Both the position numbers and the translations under genes were made by a program. DNA of 6,149 nucleotides from Xanthobacteraceae bacterium (GTDB lineage: Bacteria > Pseudomonadota > Alphaproteobacteria > Rhizobiales > Xanthobacteraceae): assembly GCA_030043175.1 (NCBI GenBank), contig JASHYD010000255.1:1-6149 (forward strand), read 5' to 3'. Below are positions 1-5,387 of the stretch, one piece after another (within the stretch, counting starts at the first letter, position 1; the number at the start of each line of letters is the position of its first letter). The notes beneath the pieces are model-generated. The model was not told the DNA's origin and ran no database searches. It saw only the letters and a list, made by a program, of their open reading frames with translations.

Positions 1-1
1 G

Positions 2-196
2 TGCTTCGTTGGAGATGCCGACCCCCTACTTGTGAGGGTGCCGGGCACCGACCTGCACATGTATGGTACGCTCTGGCTTCTCACGCTGGGCGAGACGCGC
101 AAGACGAAGCGCGTGCGGCTCTTCACCGAGTTCGTATCCCGCAAGCTCGCCGCGTACGCGCCGCTTCTCGCGGGACTGTCCGTATCGCGCGACTGA
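2..196 (+). pseudogene. LysR-family regulator, C-terminal end (5' cut by window edge)
   Basis: Reading from base 2 gives about 64 residues ending at TGA 194-196. They match the end of the LysR substrate-binding domain: a 'CFVGDADPLLVRVPG' strand, then 'LWLLTLGETRKTKRVR' and a last helix 'LFTEFVSRKLAAY'. LysR proteins usually finish with this 'lWlltH.dlr...RVraf.dfl' pattern. The helix-turn-helix and most of the effector domain would lie to the left of the window, so intact or broken cannot be decided; partial gene is the safe reading. The Thr in 'LLTLGE' replaces a His often found there. No target gene can be assigned, because the next 370 bases hold nothing recognisable. The frame is chosen by family match; the other two plus frames through this stretch are Arg-rich shadows. 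Confidence 0.7.
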
Positions 197-573
197 CGCG
201 CGGCAGGTCGCGGCGACGCTTGCCGTAATCCCCCGGCTGGAACAAGCGTTATCAAGGACTATTCTCGCGTATCGGCCGATTTGGCTTCATCATGGCACCC
301 AGCCAGCGAGATGGAAGATCCAGGACGTCGCCACCATCGAGGCCCAGATCAACAGTTCCTTGATGCGCGATCTCTCGTTGGTATGGAAGCTTTTGGTCAA
401 GGGCTGCCATGGCGACTACGTTGGCAGCACGTCCGGTTTTCCGAGATTGCTGACGACCTATTACGCCGCACGAAGTCGGCAGGATCGGGCCAGATGCAGA
501 CCAAATTGTTCAGGAAATCATATATGGTTCAATCAGCGTTACGATCGATGAAAGAAAAATTCAGGAGATTTTC
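197..573. other. Stretch with no recognisable gene
   Basis: All six frames were read. Two plus-strand frames stay open for some distance here, but neither gives a family I recognise and neither has a ribosome binding site. The last part, in the frame open from about 454 to 606, reads like the end of a real protein ('DADQIVQEIIYGSISVTID') and overlaps the next start codon, so it may be the tail of another relic. The DNA from about 500 to 570 is clearly more AT-rich than its surroundings and could hold a promoter for the ORF at 574. Confidence 0.4.
563..567 (+). promoter_or_regulatory. Strong ribosome binding site (AGGAG)
   Basis: AGGAG lies six bases before the ATG at 574-576. It is the best Shine-Dalgarno match on the left side of the window. 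It supports a real former start codon there, although the ORF behind it is frameshifted. Confidence 0.6.
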
Positions 574-779
574 ATGCGGCCGCGCGGCTCAGCCGGCTTT
601 TTTTAGCCACGCTGGTGGTGGTCAACGCGCTGGGCATCGGTGTTGAGGCTAATGAACCAACCAGCGCTACCGACCTTTCCGGGTACAGCCCCAGTCAGAT
701 TTGTGGGAAACTGGGTGTGAGATGGAACCCGAAGAAGCTTCCATCGATCGGCTGCTTCGGACTTTCAAGTGGCGACTGA
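574..779 (+). pseudogene. Small exported protein with signal peptide, frameshifted
   Basis: From ATG 574 the frame reads MRPR and then meets TAG at 604-606. One missing base near 584 restores the +3 frame, which gives MRPR-RLSRLFLATLVVV, then NALGIGVEA and 'NEPTSATDLSG', ending at TGA 777-779. That is a textbook Sec signal: an Arg-rich start, a hydrophobic core and a small-residue end before a likely cut after GVEA. The mature part would be only about 45 residues and I do not recognise it. The strong AGGAG at 563-567 supports the start. Either the gene is broken by a one-base deletion, or only a 3' piece is preserved. Function unknown. Confidence 0.4.
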
Positions 780-835
780 GCCCACCCTATGTATCAAGAG
801 AGACCGTTCCTATCTGGTGGGTGTCCATGCCTCTG

Positions 836-840
836 AAGGA
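836..840 (+). promoter_or_regulatory. Ribosome binding site that sets the MBL gene start
   Basis: AAGGA sits seven bases before ATG 848-850. The frame is open further up to a TTG at 701, but the extra 49 residues do not resemble the family and overlap the signal-peptide relic. This site makes ATG 848 the preferred start. Confidence 0.6.
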
Positions 841-847
841 ATTACCC

Positions 848-1636
848 ATGGTTGCCGCGAAGATCACCTTGACGCTGGTAGGAGGCCCGACCGTCCTCAT
901 TGAATATGACGGCCTTCGCCTGCTGACCGATCCCACGTTTGACCCGCCTGGCCAGTATCAGGGGCACCACAGCCCGGTGAAGCATGTCAAGACGGAGGGG
1001 CCTGCTCTTTCGGTGGAAGAGGTCGGGAGGCTCGACGCGGTCCTCTTGAGTCACGACCATCATTTCGACAACCTCGATAACGCCGGCCGCGCCGTTCTGC
1101 CAAGCGCTAGCGTGACTTACACGACAAATTCAGGGGCGCAGCGGCTCGGCGGAAATGCTGTCGGCCTGGCGCCGTTTGAGACGCGCTCGTTCGAGGGAAG
1201 TAACGGCAAGAAGCTCTTCGTGACCGCGACTCCGGCCCGCCACGGTCCAATCGGCGTTGACGCTGGCGACGTGATCGGATTTGCCCTCGGTGTCAATCAG
1301 CCGGGCGATACGGTCTATATCACCGGCGACACTCTTTGGTTCGAGGGCACGGCGGACGTCGCGCGTCGTTTCTCTCCGAAGGTCGTCGTACTACACACCG
1401 GCGCCGCGGAGCCCCGCGGGCGCTTCCACATGACGATGGGCAGCGAGGATGCGCTGGAGGTTGCACATGCCTTTCCGGATTCGACGCTCGTGTCGGTCCA
1501 TAATGAAGGTTGGGGCCATCTGCGGGAGAGCCAGGACCAACTCGCCGACGTCTTCAGCAAGTTCAAATTGGCGAATCGTCTGACCCGGTTCGATAAGGGC
1601 AAGCCGTTGGCGCTTTCGTTACAACCAAACGGATAA
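848..1636 (+). CDS. MBL-fold metallo-hydrolase (UlaG-like, COG2220 type)
   Basis: A 262-residue cytoplasmic protein with no signal peptide or membrane segment. It begins with the paired strands typical of UlaG-like enzymes ('ITLTLVGGPTVLIEYDGLRLLTDPTF', with LLTDP at 25-29). The metal motif is SHDHHFDN (68-75), followed by ARHG (His132), ITGDT (Asp161), LHTGA (His183) and VSVHNEGWGH (His218, His224). These are the metal ligand positions expected of the fold, but the first motif reads HxHxxDN rather than the usual HxHxDH. Length is normal for the family. The substrate cannot be told; relatives are annotated only as MBL-fold hydrolases, and UlaG itself is a lactonase. ATG 848 is chosen because of AAGGA at 836-840 and because the family pattern begins there. 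The gene stands alone among relics, with no operon partner visible. It is intact, and its GC-rich codon use fits the rest of the window. High confidence in the fold, low in any specific reaction. Confidence 0.92.
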   Translation: MVAAKITLTLVGGPTVLIEYDGLRLLTDPTFDPPGQYQGHHSPVKHVKTEGPALSVEEVGRLDAVLLSHDHHFDNLDNAGRAVLPSASVTYTTNSGAQRLGGNAVGLAPFETRSFEGSNGKKLFVTATPARHGPIGVDAGDVIGFALGVNQPGDTVYITGDTLWFEGTADVARRFSPKVVVLHTGAAEPRGRFHMTMGSEDALEVAHAFPDSTLVSVHNEGWGHLRESQDQLADVFSKFKLANRLTRFDKGKPLALSLQPNG

Positions 1637-1900
1637 GGACGCCGGGTCTGGGGGCGAACCCAGGCATTCGCCCGATTCGCATTACCGCCAATACTCGTCA
1701 TCCAGCCCAGCATTCGCTCCTACAAGTCGGCTATGGGTCATCAAGAGACTCGCCGACCGCCTCACCTGCGCGGCAGGTTTACATGCATAGCCGGACCACG
1801 CTGCGGCCGGCGGAAGCCGCGCAGAAGAGATTTCGAGAGAGTCGACGGCCTCGCTCAGCGCCGTGACTCGACAAGGGACGAAGGTCGATTAGTAGCGAGA
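1637..1900. other. Gene-free stretch after the MBL gene
   Basis: No frame here gives a recognisable protein. A weak hairpin lies just after the stop codon (CTGGG/CCCAG around 1649-1664), but there is no T-run behind it, so it is not a convincing terminator. The stretch also holds a 6-bp inverted repeat, GTCGGC (1726-1731) and GCCGAC (1752-1757). The bases from 1724 to 1749 resemble 4904-4931. Confidence 0.4.
1724..1757. repeat. Short dispersed repeat with GTCGGC/GCCGAC inverted arms, copy 1
   Basis: AAGTCGGC followed after a short gap by CATCAAGAGAC also occurs at 4904-4931 in the same order and orientation, with a two-base length difference between the copies. In this copy the GTCGGC arm can pair with GCCGAC at 1752-1757 across a 20-base loop. 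This may be a relic of a REP-like or other small dispersed element. Confidence 0.35.
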
Positions 1901-2085
1901 ATATCCGTCATCGGGAGTTAACCACGCGGGCTTCGCTCAGCTCACCTCCTCGGCACCGCGGGCCAAGCGCGAATGAACGCTGCCACCTCGCGCCGGCCCG
2001 CAATCGCCTCAGCGGTGTAGCGGCCATGCTTGAAAGCGTTCCTGTTACCTTCGGAGCACCCGGATTTCCTCCACCGTGCATCCGG
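1900..2085 (-). repeat. Direct repeat, copy 1 (HGG-gene segment)
   Basis: This segment aligns with 3770-3990 in the same orientation. Identity is highest at 2012-2049, where 38 consecutive bases match 3913-3950. The main differences are a 10-base gap after 1965 (present as 3857-3866 in copy 2), one missing C after 2049, and a longer arm in copy 2 next to the stop codon. The two copies bracket aqpZ. Confidence 0.8.
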
Positions 2086-2186
2086 CACCGACCGTTTGCC
2101 ATCGCCGCCTGTTGGCACGGCTGTCCGATCGTCCGGCAGTGGGCATCACATCTCGGGCTGAGGTGCATAGCCAATTTGCGTTCCAT
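1937..2186 (-). pseudogene. HGG-type small Cys/His protein, frameshifted (copy 1)
   Basis: Reads MERKLAMHLSPRC, then C-x3-C-x6-C-x9-C-x2-H ending in CRMHGG, then NPGAPK. After that one base is missing. Restoring it gives GNRNAFKHGRYTAEA and REVAAFIRA, the hallmark of a small protein family that is very common in Rhizobiales, often near mobile elements, and of unknown function. The four Cys and the His suggest a metal-binding knuckle; this is inference. A second lesion, a 10-base deletion after 1965, changes the tail, so the original stop is at 1937-1939 while the shifted frame stops at 1942-1944. ATG 2186 has GAGGA eight bases before it; ATG 2168 is an alternative. The start overlaps the end of the relic at 2146-2349. 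Confidence 0.75.
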
Positions 2187-2349
2187 GGCCTCGATCCTCG
2201 ATTTTGTTGCGATCCCCACCCCGCGAAGGCTCCACGACGCCCACCACTGCCTGCCCGCGGGAATGGACGTGGACATGCTTCACCGTCACCTTCTGCTGGC
2301 CCTTGCCCCGGTGGCGATTGAGGGGCAAAAGAACCAAGTTCAAGGCCAA
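2146..2349 (-). pseudogene. Conserved hypothetical protein, C-terminal remnant
   Basis: The minus frame reads LPLNRHRGKGQQKVTVKHV, then HVHSRGQAVVGVV and EPSRGGDRNKIE, ending at TGA 2146-2148. From memory, a 'QKVTVxHVHVHxGGQAvvG' ending is typical of a conserved alphaproteobacterial protein encoded directly upstream of HGG-type genes. Only this tail remains: the frame is closed by a TAG near 2404, and the N-terminal part expected in relatives is not found. The end overlaps the start of the HGG copy by about 20-40 bases, an arrangement that would allow coupled translation in the intact ancestor. Function unknown. The stated start is a TTG within the open frame and not a claimed initiation site. 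Confidence 0.5.
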
Positions 2350-2761
2350 CGCCCTTCGCCAATAACGGATGCTGATTTGATTTTGGCCGCCAGCGCGGCT
2401 GCGCTATGGCGATGCCGGCCGGTCTTCTCGCGCCGGTTCGAAAGTCATTCGCTCAATCAATTCGACCGGTCACCGTCGTTCCTCTGGCCACTCTGGCTGT
2501 GGCCACGCCTAGGCGACCTCACTTGAAAATCGATATCTGGGCACAGTTTTGAGATCGCCCCAGACCGTGCACTAAGGTTTGACAGTACACCAACAATATC
2601 TAACCAATCTTCTAAGGCTATCGCATCGTATAATGCTCGCCCTTGCTCTTGCACGAGCGCATCCAACGCACGTGTCCGGATTGCAGCAATGCGATAAAAT
2701 TCGTGGGCCCGTCTTTGCACGGTATCATGAGGGGGAGATGTGCGTCCCGCCTCCGGGTCTC
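2350..2761. other. Gene-poor stretch downstream of aqpZ
   Basis: Nothing here could be assigned to a family. On the minus strand one frame between about 2720 and 2530 reads smoothly ('RAHEFYRIAAIRTRALDAL', then 'YDAIALEDWLDIVGVLSNL') and could be a fragment of a helical protein, but it has no start codon of its own except inside aqpZ and no recognisable match. A zinc-ribbon-like run on the plus strand (CPDCSNA near 2675) is too short to support. No terminator hairpin with a T-run is seen after the aqpZ stop. Confidence 0.35.
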
Positions 2762-3469
2762 TCAACGGTTCTCCGGGTGCAAGGCCCGCGTCACCAGCCC
2801 GGCTGCTACGGCACCGATCAGCGGGGCAATGATGAACAGCCACAGCTGGGCGATATACGGCCCGCCGGCGAACAGCGCCGGGCCGATGCTGCGCGCCGGA
2901 TTCACCGAGGTGTTGGTCACCGGAATGGTGATCAGATGAATCAGCGTCAGCGCCAGCCCGATTGGGATTGGCGCGAACCCGGTCGGCACCAGCTTGTGGG
3001 TGCTGCCGAGGATCACGAGCAGGAAGAAGAACGCAGTCACGAGTTCGGCGACGAAGCAGGCGACCACATTGTACTTGCCTGGGCTGAGATCGCCGTAGCC
3101 ATTGGTGGCGAAGCCGTCGGCAAGCGAGAAACCCTCACGGCCGCTTGCGATCAGGTAGAGAACTGCCGCGGCGACGATGGCGCCGACCACCTGGACGATC
3201 CAGTACGGGATGACATCGGCGGCGTTGAGGCGCCCGGCCGCCCAGGCGCCGGCGGTCACCGCGGGATTGAAATGCGCGCCGGATATATGGCCGACGGCAA
3301 AGGCCATGGTGAGCAAGGTCAGGCCGAACGCCAGGGCGACGCCGGCAAAGCCGATGCCGACAAACGGGGTCGAAGGAAACTTCGCGGCCAGCACCGCTGC
3401 TCCACAGCCACCGAACACGAGCCAGAACGTGCCGAGAAACTCGGCTGCGAGGCGCCTTGATATGGGCAT
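2762..3469 (-). CDS. aqpZ: Aquaporin Z, water channel
   Basis: A 235-residue inner-membrane protein of the MIP family that carries water by osmosis, working as a tetramer. It follows E. coli AqpZ (231 residues) nearly end to end, starting with '[19 protein letters not shown]'. Both half-helix motifs are intact: [10 protein letters not shown] (NPA 68-70) and NTSVNPARS (NPA 190-192). The selectivity filter is that of a strict water channel: Phe48, His178, Thr187 and Arg193, equal to F43, H174, T183 and R189 in E. coli. Six hydrophobic segments are visible. An in-frame ATG at 3484 would add MGNQP; ATG 3469 is preferred because GGGA precedes it at suitable spacing and the family begins there. The gene is complete, ends at 2762, and stands alone between two direct repeats. 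Upstream sequence elements are listed separately. Confidence 0.96.
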   Translation of the reverse strand: MPISRRLAAEFLGTFWLVFGGCGAAVLAAKFPSTPFVGIGFAGVALAFGLTLLTMAFAVGHISGAHFNPAVTAGAWAAGRLNAADVIPYWIVQVVGAIVAAAVLYLIASGREGFSLADGFATNGYGDLSPGKYNVVACFVAELVTAFFFLLVILGSTHKLVPTGFAPIPIGLALTLIHLITIPVTNTSVNPARSIGPALFAGGPYIAQLWLFIIAPLIGAVAAGLVTRALHPENR

Positions 3470-3644
3470 AGGTTGATTTCCCATTTTTTTGCCGATCCGC
3501 CGAACGCGGACCTACACTCGTCGCGGGACACCTCGCGGCTCAGCCCTTCGCGCAGGCGATACAATGTTACGAACCGGCTGCCGCGGGCCCTCGCGATAAG
3601 AAACCCGGCCCGGAGCAGAGGGTTCGCAATCGACCACGATCAAC

Positions 3645-3680
3645 GACGTGTTTTTCTGGCTAGAAGACGCGTTTTTTCTG
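3645..3680. repeat. Tandem T-rich direct repeat, 21-bp period
   Basis: GACGTGTTTTTCTG (3645-3658) recurs as GACGCGTTTTTTCTG (3666-3680). The start-to-start distance is 21 bases, two helical turns, so both copies would face the same side of the DNA. It lies about 180-210 bases upstream of the aqpZ start. It could be a binding site or part of a dispersed intergenic repeat. Confidence 0.45.
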
Positions 3681-3730
3681 ATTATGCGTCTGCATGCCGC
3701 TGTCTGGAGTCCGGCGCCGCTGCCGAAGGT

Positions 3731-3755
3731 GTTCCGTCCTGTTCCGCGACGGAAC
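3731..3755. repeat. Inverted repeat GTTCCGTC...GACGGAAC
   Basis: Eight-base arms at 3731-3738 and 3748-3755 are perfectly complementary around a nine-base loop. A tighter alternative pairs GTTCCG (3741-3746) with CGGAAC (3750-3755) over three bases. The GTTC repeats are six bases apart, so they do not fit the alphaproteobacterial LexA box. It may be an operator or a weak terminator; no T-run directly follows. Confidence 0.45.
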
Positions 3756-3769
3756 TCGTTTAGCGCCGA

Positions 3770-3990
3770 GAAAATCTTTTATCGGGAGCTAATCCCGCGG
3801 CTTCGCACGGGCCGGCCTTGCGATTCGTCAGCTCACCTCCTCGGCACCGCGGGCCAGAGCCCGCATAGCGCGAATGAACGCTGCCACCTCGCGCCGGCTG
3901 GCAACCGCCTCGGCGGTGTAGCGGCCATGCTTGAAAGCGTTCCTGTTACCCTTCGGAGCACCCGGATTTGTTCCCCCGTGCATGCGGCAT
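3770..3990 (-). repeat. Direct repeat, copy 2 (HGG-gene segment)
   Basis: Partner of 1900-2085 in the same orientation, 38 bases identical at 3913-3950. Compared with copy 1 it carries an additional 10 bases (3857-3866), one additional C at 3951, and about 18 additional bases just beyond the stop codon. The similarity fades past 3990, where copy 1 continues into its Cys-rich half. Confidence 0.8.
3828..3983 (-). pseudogene. HGG-type small protein, truncated 3' half (copy 2)
   Basis: From ATG 3983 the frame is open for 51 residues: MHGGTNPGAPKGNRNAFKHG, RYTAEAVASRREVAAF, then IRAMRALARGAEEVS and TGA at 3828. This is the complete C-terminal half of the HGG family, with neither of the indels seen in copy 1, and it shows what copy 1 looked like before it broke. 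The Cys-rich N-terminal half is gone: upstream, a CGC and a TGC codon (the expected 'C-R') remain, preceded in frame by TGA, and the sequence further up does not align. A normal family member has roughly 80-90 residues, so this is a truncated remnant. The in-frame ATG could still start a short peptide, but no good ribosome binding site precedes it. Confidence 0.75.
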
Positions 3991-4158
3991 CAAGCCGATG
4001 GTGGTGCATGATAAGGTCGAGCTTGATATCGCAATCTAAACGCTGGAACCTACCCCTCGCCTCCACCCACGAAGGCCAGCGGCGACGGTCCCGGTGCCAA
4101 CAATGGCCGCTAAGATGCTGAGGTTTTTTGCAACAGCTTAATGCGGAGAAGCGTGCGC

Positions 4159-4662
4159 TCAGAGGAGGAATTTGTCATCGTCCTGCGGCGGCCTGTCTTG
4201 CCACAGGACGGCGTTTTCAACCCGCGCAGCCAATGTTTTGTAGTGCGTCGCGAGTTCCCGCAACATCCGGCGGGCGTCGGCATCGCGCATGGTTTCGGCT
4301 CGGACGAGCGCATCTTGAGCGCCGATTCGCCACTGGGCGACCGCCTCTCGGGGGCTGTCTCGCCAATCGGCTTCCATTTCGGGTTCGCTATGTGCCGATA
4401 AGTACGCAGGCCACAGCGAACCCTTTCTCGTGAGATCGCTAGCGAGCCACGCGACCAGAGCGTCAATGTCGGCGATAAGTGCCCGCGAAAGATCGATTGC
4501 TTTTCGCGTTGCTGTCACCCGCTCTCTGCTGTCACGTAGTGAGCAATGCGCTCGCGCTGCGTACTCAGCCAAGTCTACCGCAGCGGCGGCGTTGAATGCG
4601 CGGATTGTTTGTATGACACGCCCCTCAAACTCAAGCGGGAACCTAACCGCTCTCTCAGCCAC
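4159..4662 (-). CDS. Hypothetical helical protein, 167 residues
   Basis: An open frame from GTG 4662 to TGA 4159 gives a soluble, Ala/Arg/Asp-rich, mostly helical protein without signal peptide or membrane segment. Residues 1-80 are unrecognised ('RVIQTIRAFNAAAAVDLAEY'). Residues 111-149 match a pattern I recall from many short Bradyrhizobium proteins: W-R-x2-A-x6-AE-x-M-x-D-x2-ARRML-x3-A-x2-Y-x2-LA-x-R-x-E. Those proteins are usually shorter, so this may be a two-part protein. The tail is acidic (QDDDKFLL). AGGAG lies only three bases before the GTG, which is close; an internal start cannot be excluded. Two palindromic elements lie 18-50 bases upstream. No function is known. Opposite frames are broken or lower in quality, which supports this strand. 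Confidence 0.6.
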   Translation of the reverse strand: MAERAVRFPLEFEGRVIQTIRAFNAAAAVDLAEYAARAHCSLRDSRERVTATRKAIDLSRALIADIDALVAWLASDLTRKGSLWPAYLSAHSEPEMEADWRDSPREAVAQWRIGAQDALVRAETMRDADARRMLRELATHYKTLAARVENAVLWQDRPPQDDDKFLL

Positions 4663-4679
4663 CGACTCCTATTCGTTCC

Positions 4680-4711
4680 TACCATTGGTACTACTAGCCT
4701 TACCAGTGGTT
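4680..4711. promoter_or_regulatory. Two operator-like near-palindromes, 21 bp apart
   Basis: TACCATTGGTA (4680-4690) is a perfect odd palindrome. TACCAGTGGTT (4701-4711) is a close second copy, shifted by exactly 21 bases. They lie 18 to 49 bases upstream of the minus-strand GTG at 4662, where a repressor or activator of that gene would bind. No regulator gene is next to it. Function is inferred from symmetry, spacing and position only. Confidence 0.45.
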
Positions 4712-4805
4712 AGGATAGGTGGAACCCGGATGCTCTGCGAGTGGCTTAGCCGGGAAGGCCATGTAGATTATCCTGACGGCAGCGCTGCTCGATAGCGTCC
4801 GTGCC

Positions 4806-4917
4806 GGTCGGAGTGCCGACCACGGAAGGAGTCGGGCCTTTCCGACTACGATGCCAATACGTCCGGTGTATCCGAGAAAGCTGCCGACCTTGCGCCGCTA
4901 TCAAAGTCGGCAGCCTT
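4806..4917. repeat. Three consecutive GTCGG/CCGAC hairpins
   Basis: Hairpin 1: GGTCGG (4806-4811) with CCGACC (4816-4821), four-base loop. Hairpin 2: AGTCGG (4830-4835) with CCGACT (4842-4847), six-base loop. Hairpin 3: GCTGCCGAC (4880-4888) with GTCGGCAGC (4906-4914), 17-base loop and a bulged extension to AAG/CTT. All arms are perfect and share the core GTCGG/CCGAC. The third arm runs into the short dispersed repeat also seen near 1724. Confidence 0.5.
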
Positions 4918-4931
4918 GGCCATCAAGAGAC
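4904..4931. repeat. Short dispersed repeat, copy 2
   Basis: AAGTCGGC, then a gap, then CATCAAGAGAC, as at 1724-1749, in the same orientation. The spacer is two bases longer here. Similarity ends after GAGAC on the right. Confidence 0.35.
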
Positions 4932-5032
4932 ATTTCAGGATCTTCCTCGTACGCGGAATTTAGTGTTTAATCTCCAATCGTGAGCTGCCAGCGGGACGTG
5001 CCGATGTTCCGCGCATTGAACGGCAGCATGGC

Positions 5033-5268
5033 AATGGGCGGGCGGTTGTCGCGAAGATGAAAGATATGCCAACCGATGACCCGTTGTTCGGGAAGGGGAA
5101 GGTGCGGGGTGGATGGGCGAAAGATGCATGATGCTTACCTGTTCGAGGTCAAGAAACCTGAAGAATCCAAATACGCTGGCGACTTTTACAAGATGCGAGC
5201 CATGATCCCGGCTGTGGAAGCATTTCGTCCCCTGAAGGAAGGCCACTGCCCCTTTAGTCAGCGGTTGA
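5033..5268 (+). pseudogene. ABC transporter substrate-binding protein (LivK type), C-terminal relic
   Basis: Periplasmic branched-chain-amino-acid-type binding proteins end with a pattern found here: 'AVVAKMKDMPTDDPLFGKGK', then DGRKMHDAYLFEVKKPEESK, YAGDFYKMRAMIPAVEAF and RPLKEGHCP. The first part is in frame 2 (5033-5107). One extra G near 5106-5109 moves the remainder to frame 3. A further extra T near 5253-5255 removes the normal ending: skipping it gives CPLVSG and TGA 5266-5268, a typical family end. About 78 residues of an expected 380-420 remain; the N-terminal lobes and signal peptide are absent, and clear similarity starts near 5042. It cannot bind ligand. No matching permease or ATPase genes are seen. 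The ligand is not deducible from this part. Confidence 0.83.
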
Positions 5269-5308
5269 ACGGTTCATCTCTTACCAACTGTAGCTCGCTT
5301 TCCGCTTT

Positions 5309-5324
5309 TTGGAAAAAATTCCAA
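5309..5324. repeat. AT-rich hairpin between the SBP and TRAP relics
   Basis: TTGGAA (5309-5314) and TTCCAA (5319-5324) pair around AAAA, preceded by a short T-run. It could be the old terminator of the substrate-binding-protein gene on either strand, but the stem is only six bases and AT-rich. Confidence 0.3.
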
Positions 5325-5387
5325 TGCGGCGGGTAGCGATTGCGCACCACCGGCCAGAGACGCTGCGGATGGTCGATGGTCGAGGCC

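Larger units (their letters stand above)
3485..3769. other. Upstream region of aqpZ, no gene
   Basis: No frame gives a recognisable protein. The region should hold the aqpZ promoter, read leftward, but I could not pick out a convincing -35/-10 pair. Two structured elements stand out and are listed separately: a direct repeat at 3645-3680 and an inverted repeat at 3731-3755. Confidence 0.5.
4712..5032. other. Gene-free stretch with GTCGG hairpins
   Basis: No frame encodes a recognisable protein. The middle part contains three successive stem-loops (separate entry). The rest shows nothing I can name. Confidence 0.4.

Noticed and set aside
701..847. Longer start (TTG 701) for the MBL gene
   Set aside because: The additional residues overlap the signal-peptide relic and do not resemble the family. 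AAGGA at 836-840 points to ATG 848.
1649..1664. Rho-independent terminator after the MBL gene
   Set aside because: The stem is only five bases and no T-run follows.
2530..2720. Smooth minus-strand frame 'RAHEFYRIAAIRTRALDAL...'
   Set aside because: No own start codon outside aqpZ and no ribosome binding site; the family was not recognised. Kept only as a remark in the gene-poor stretch.
2643..2760. Plus-strand CPDCSNAIKFVG as a zinc-ribbon protein
   Set aside because: Only one Cys pair is present, the second pair expected of a ribbon is missing, and the start would be TTG without a ribosome binding site.
2579..3460. Long plus-strand open frame of 293 residues opposite aqpZ
   Set aside because: It is the antisense shadow of aqpZ, rich in Gly, Arg, Asp and Gln with no family pattern. 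The minus strand has the full aquaporin with all motifs.
3731..3744. LexA (SOS) box GTTC-N-GTTC
   Set aside because: The spacing is six bases; the alphaproteobacterial box needs seven.
4118..4137. End of an insertion sequence (GGTTTTTTGCAACAGCTT)
   Set aside because: It resembles IS tail sequences, but no transposase remnant, matching inverted end or target duplication was seen nearby.
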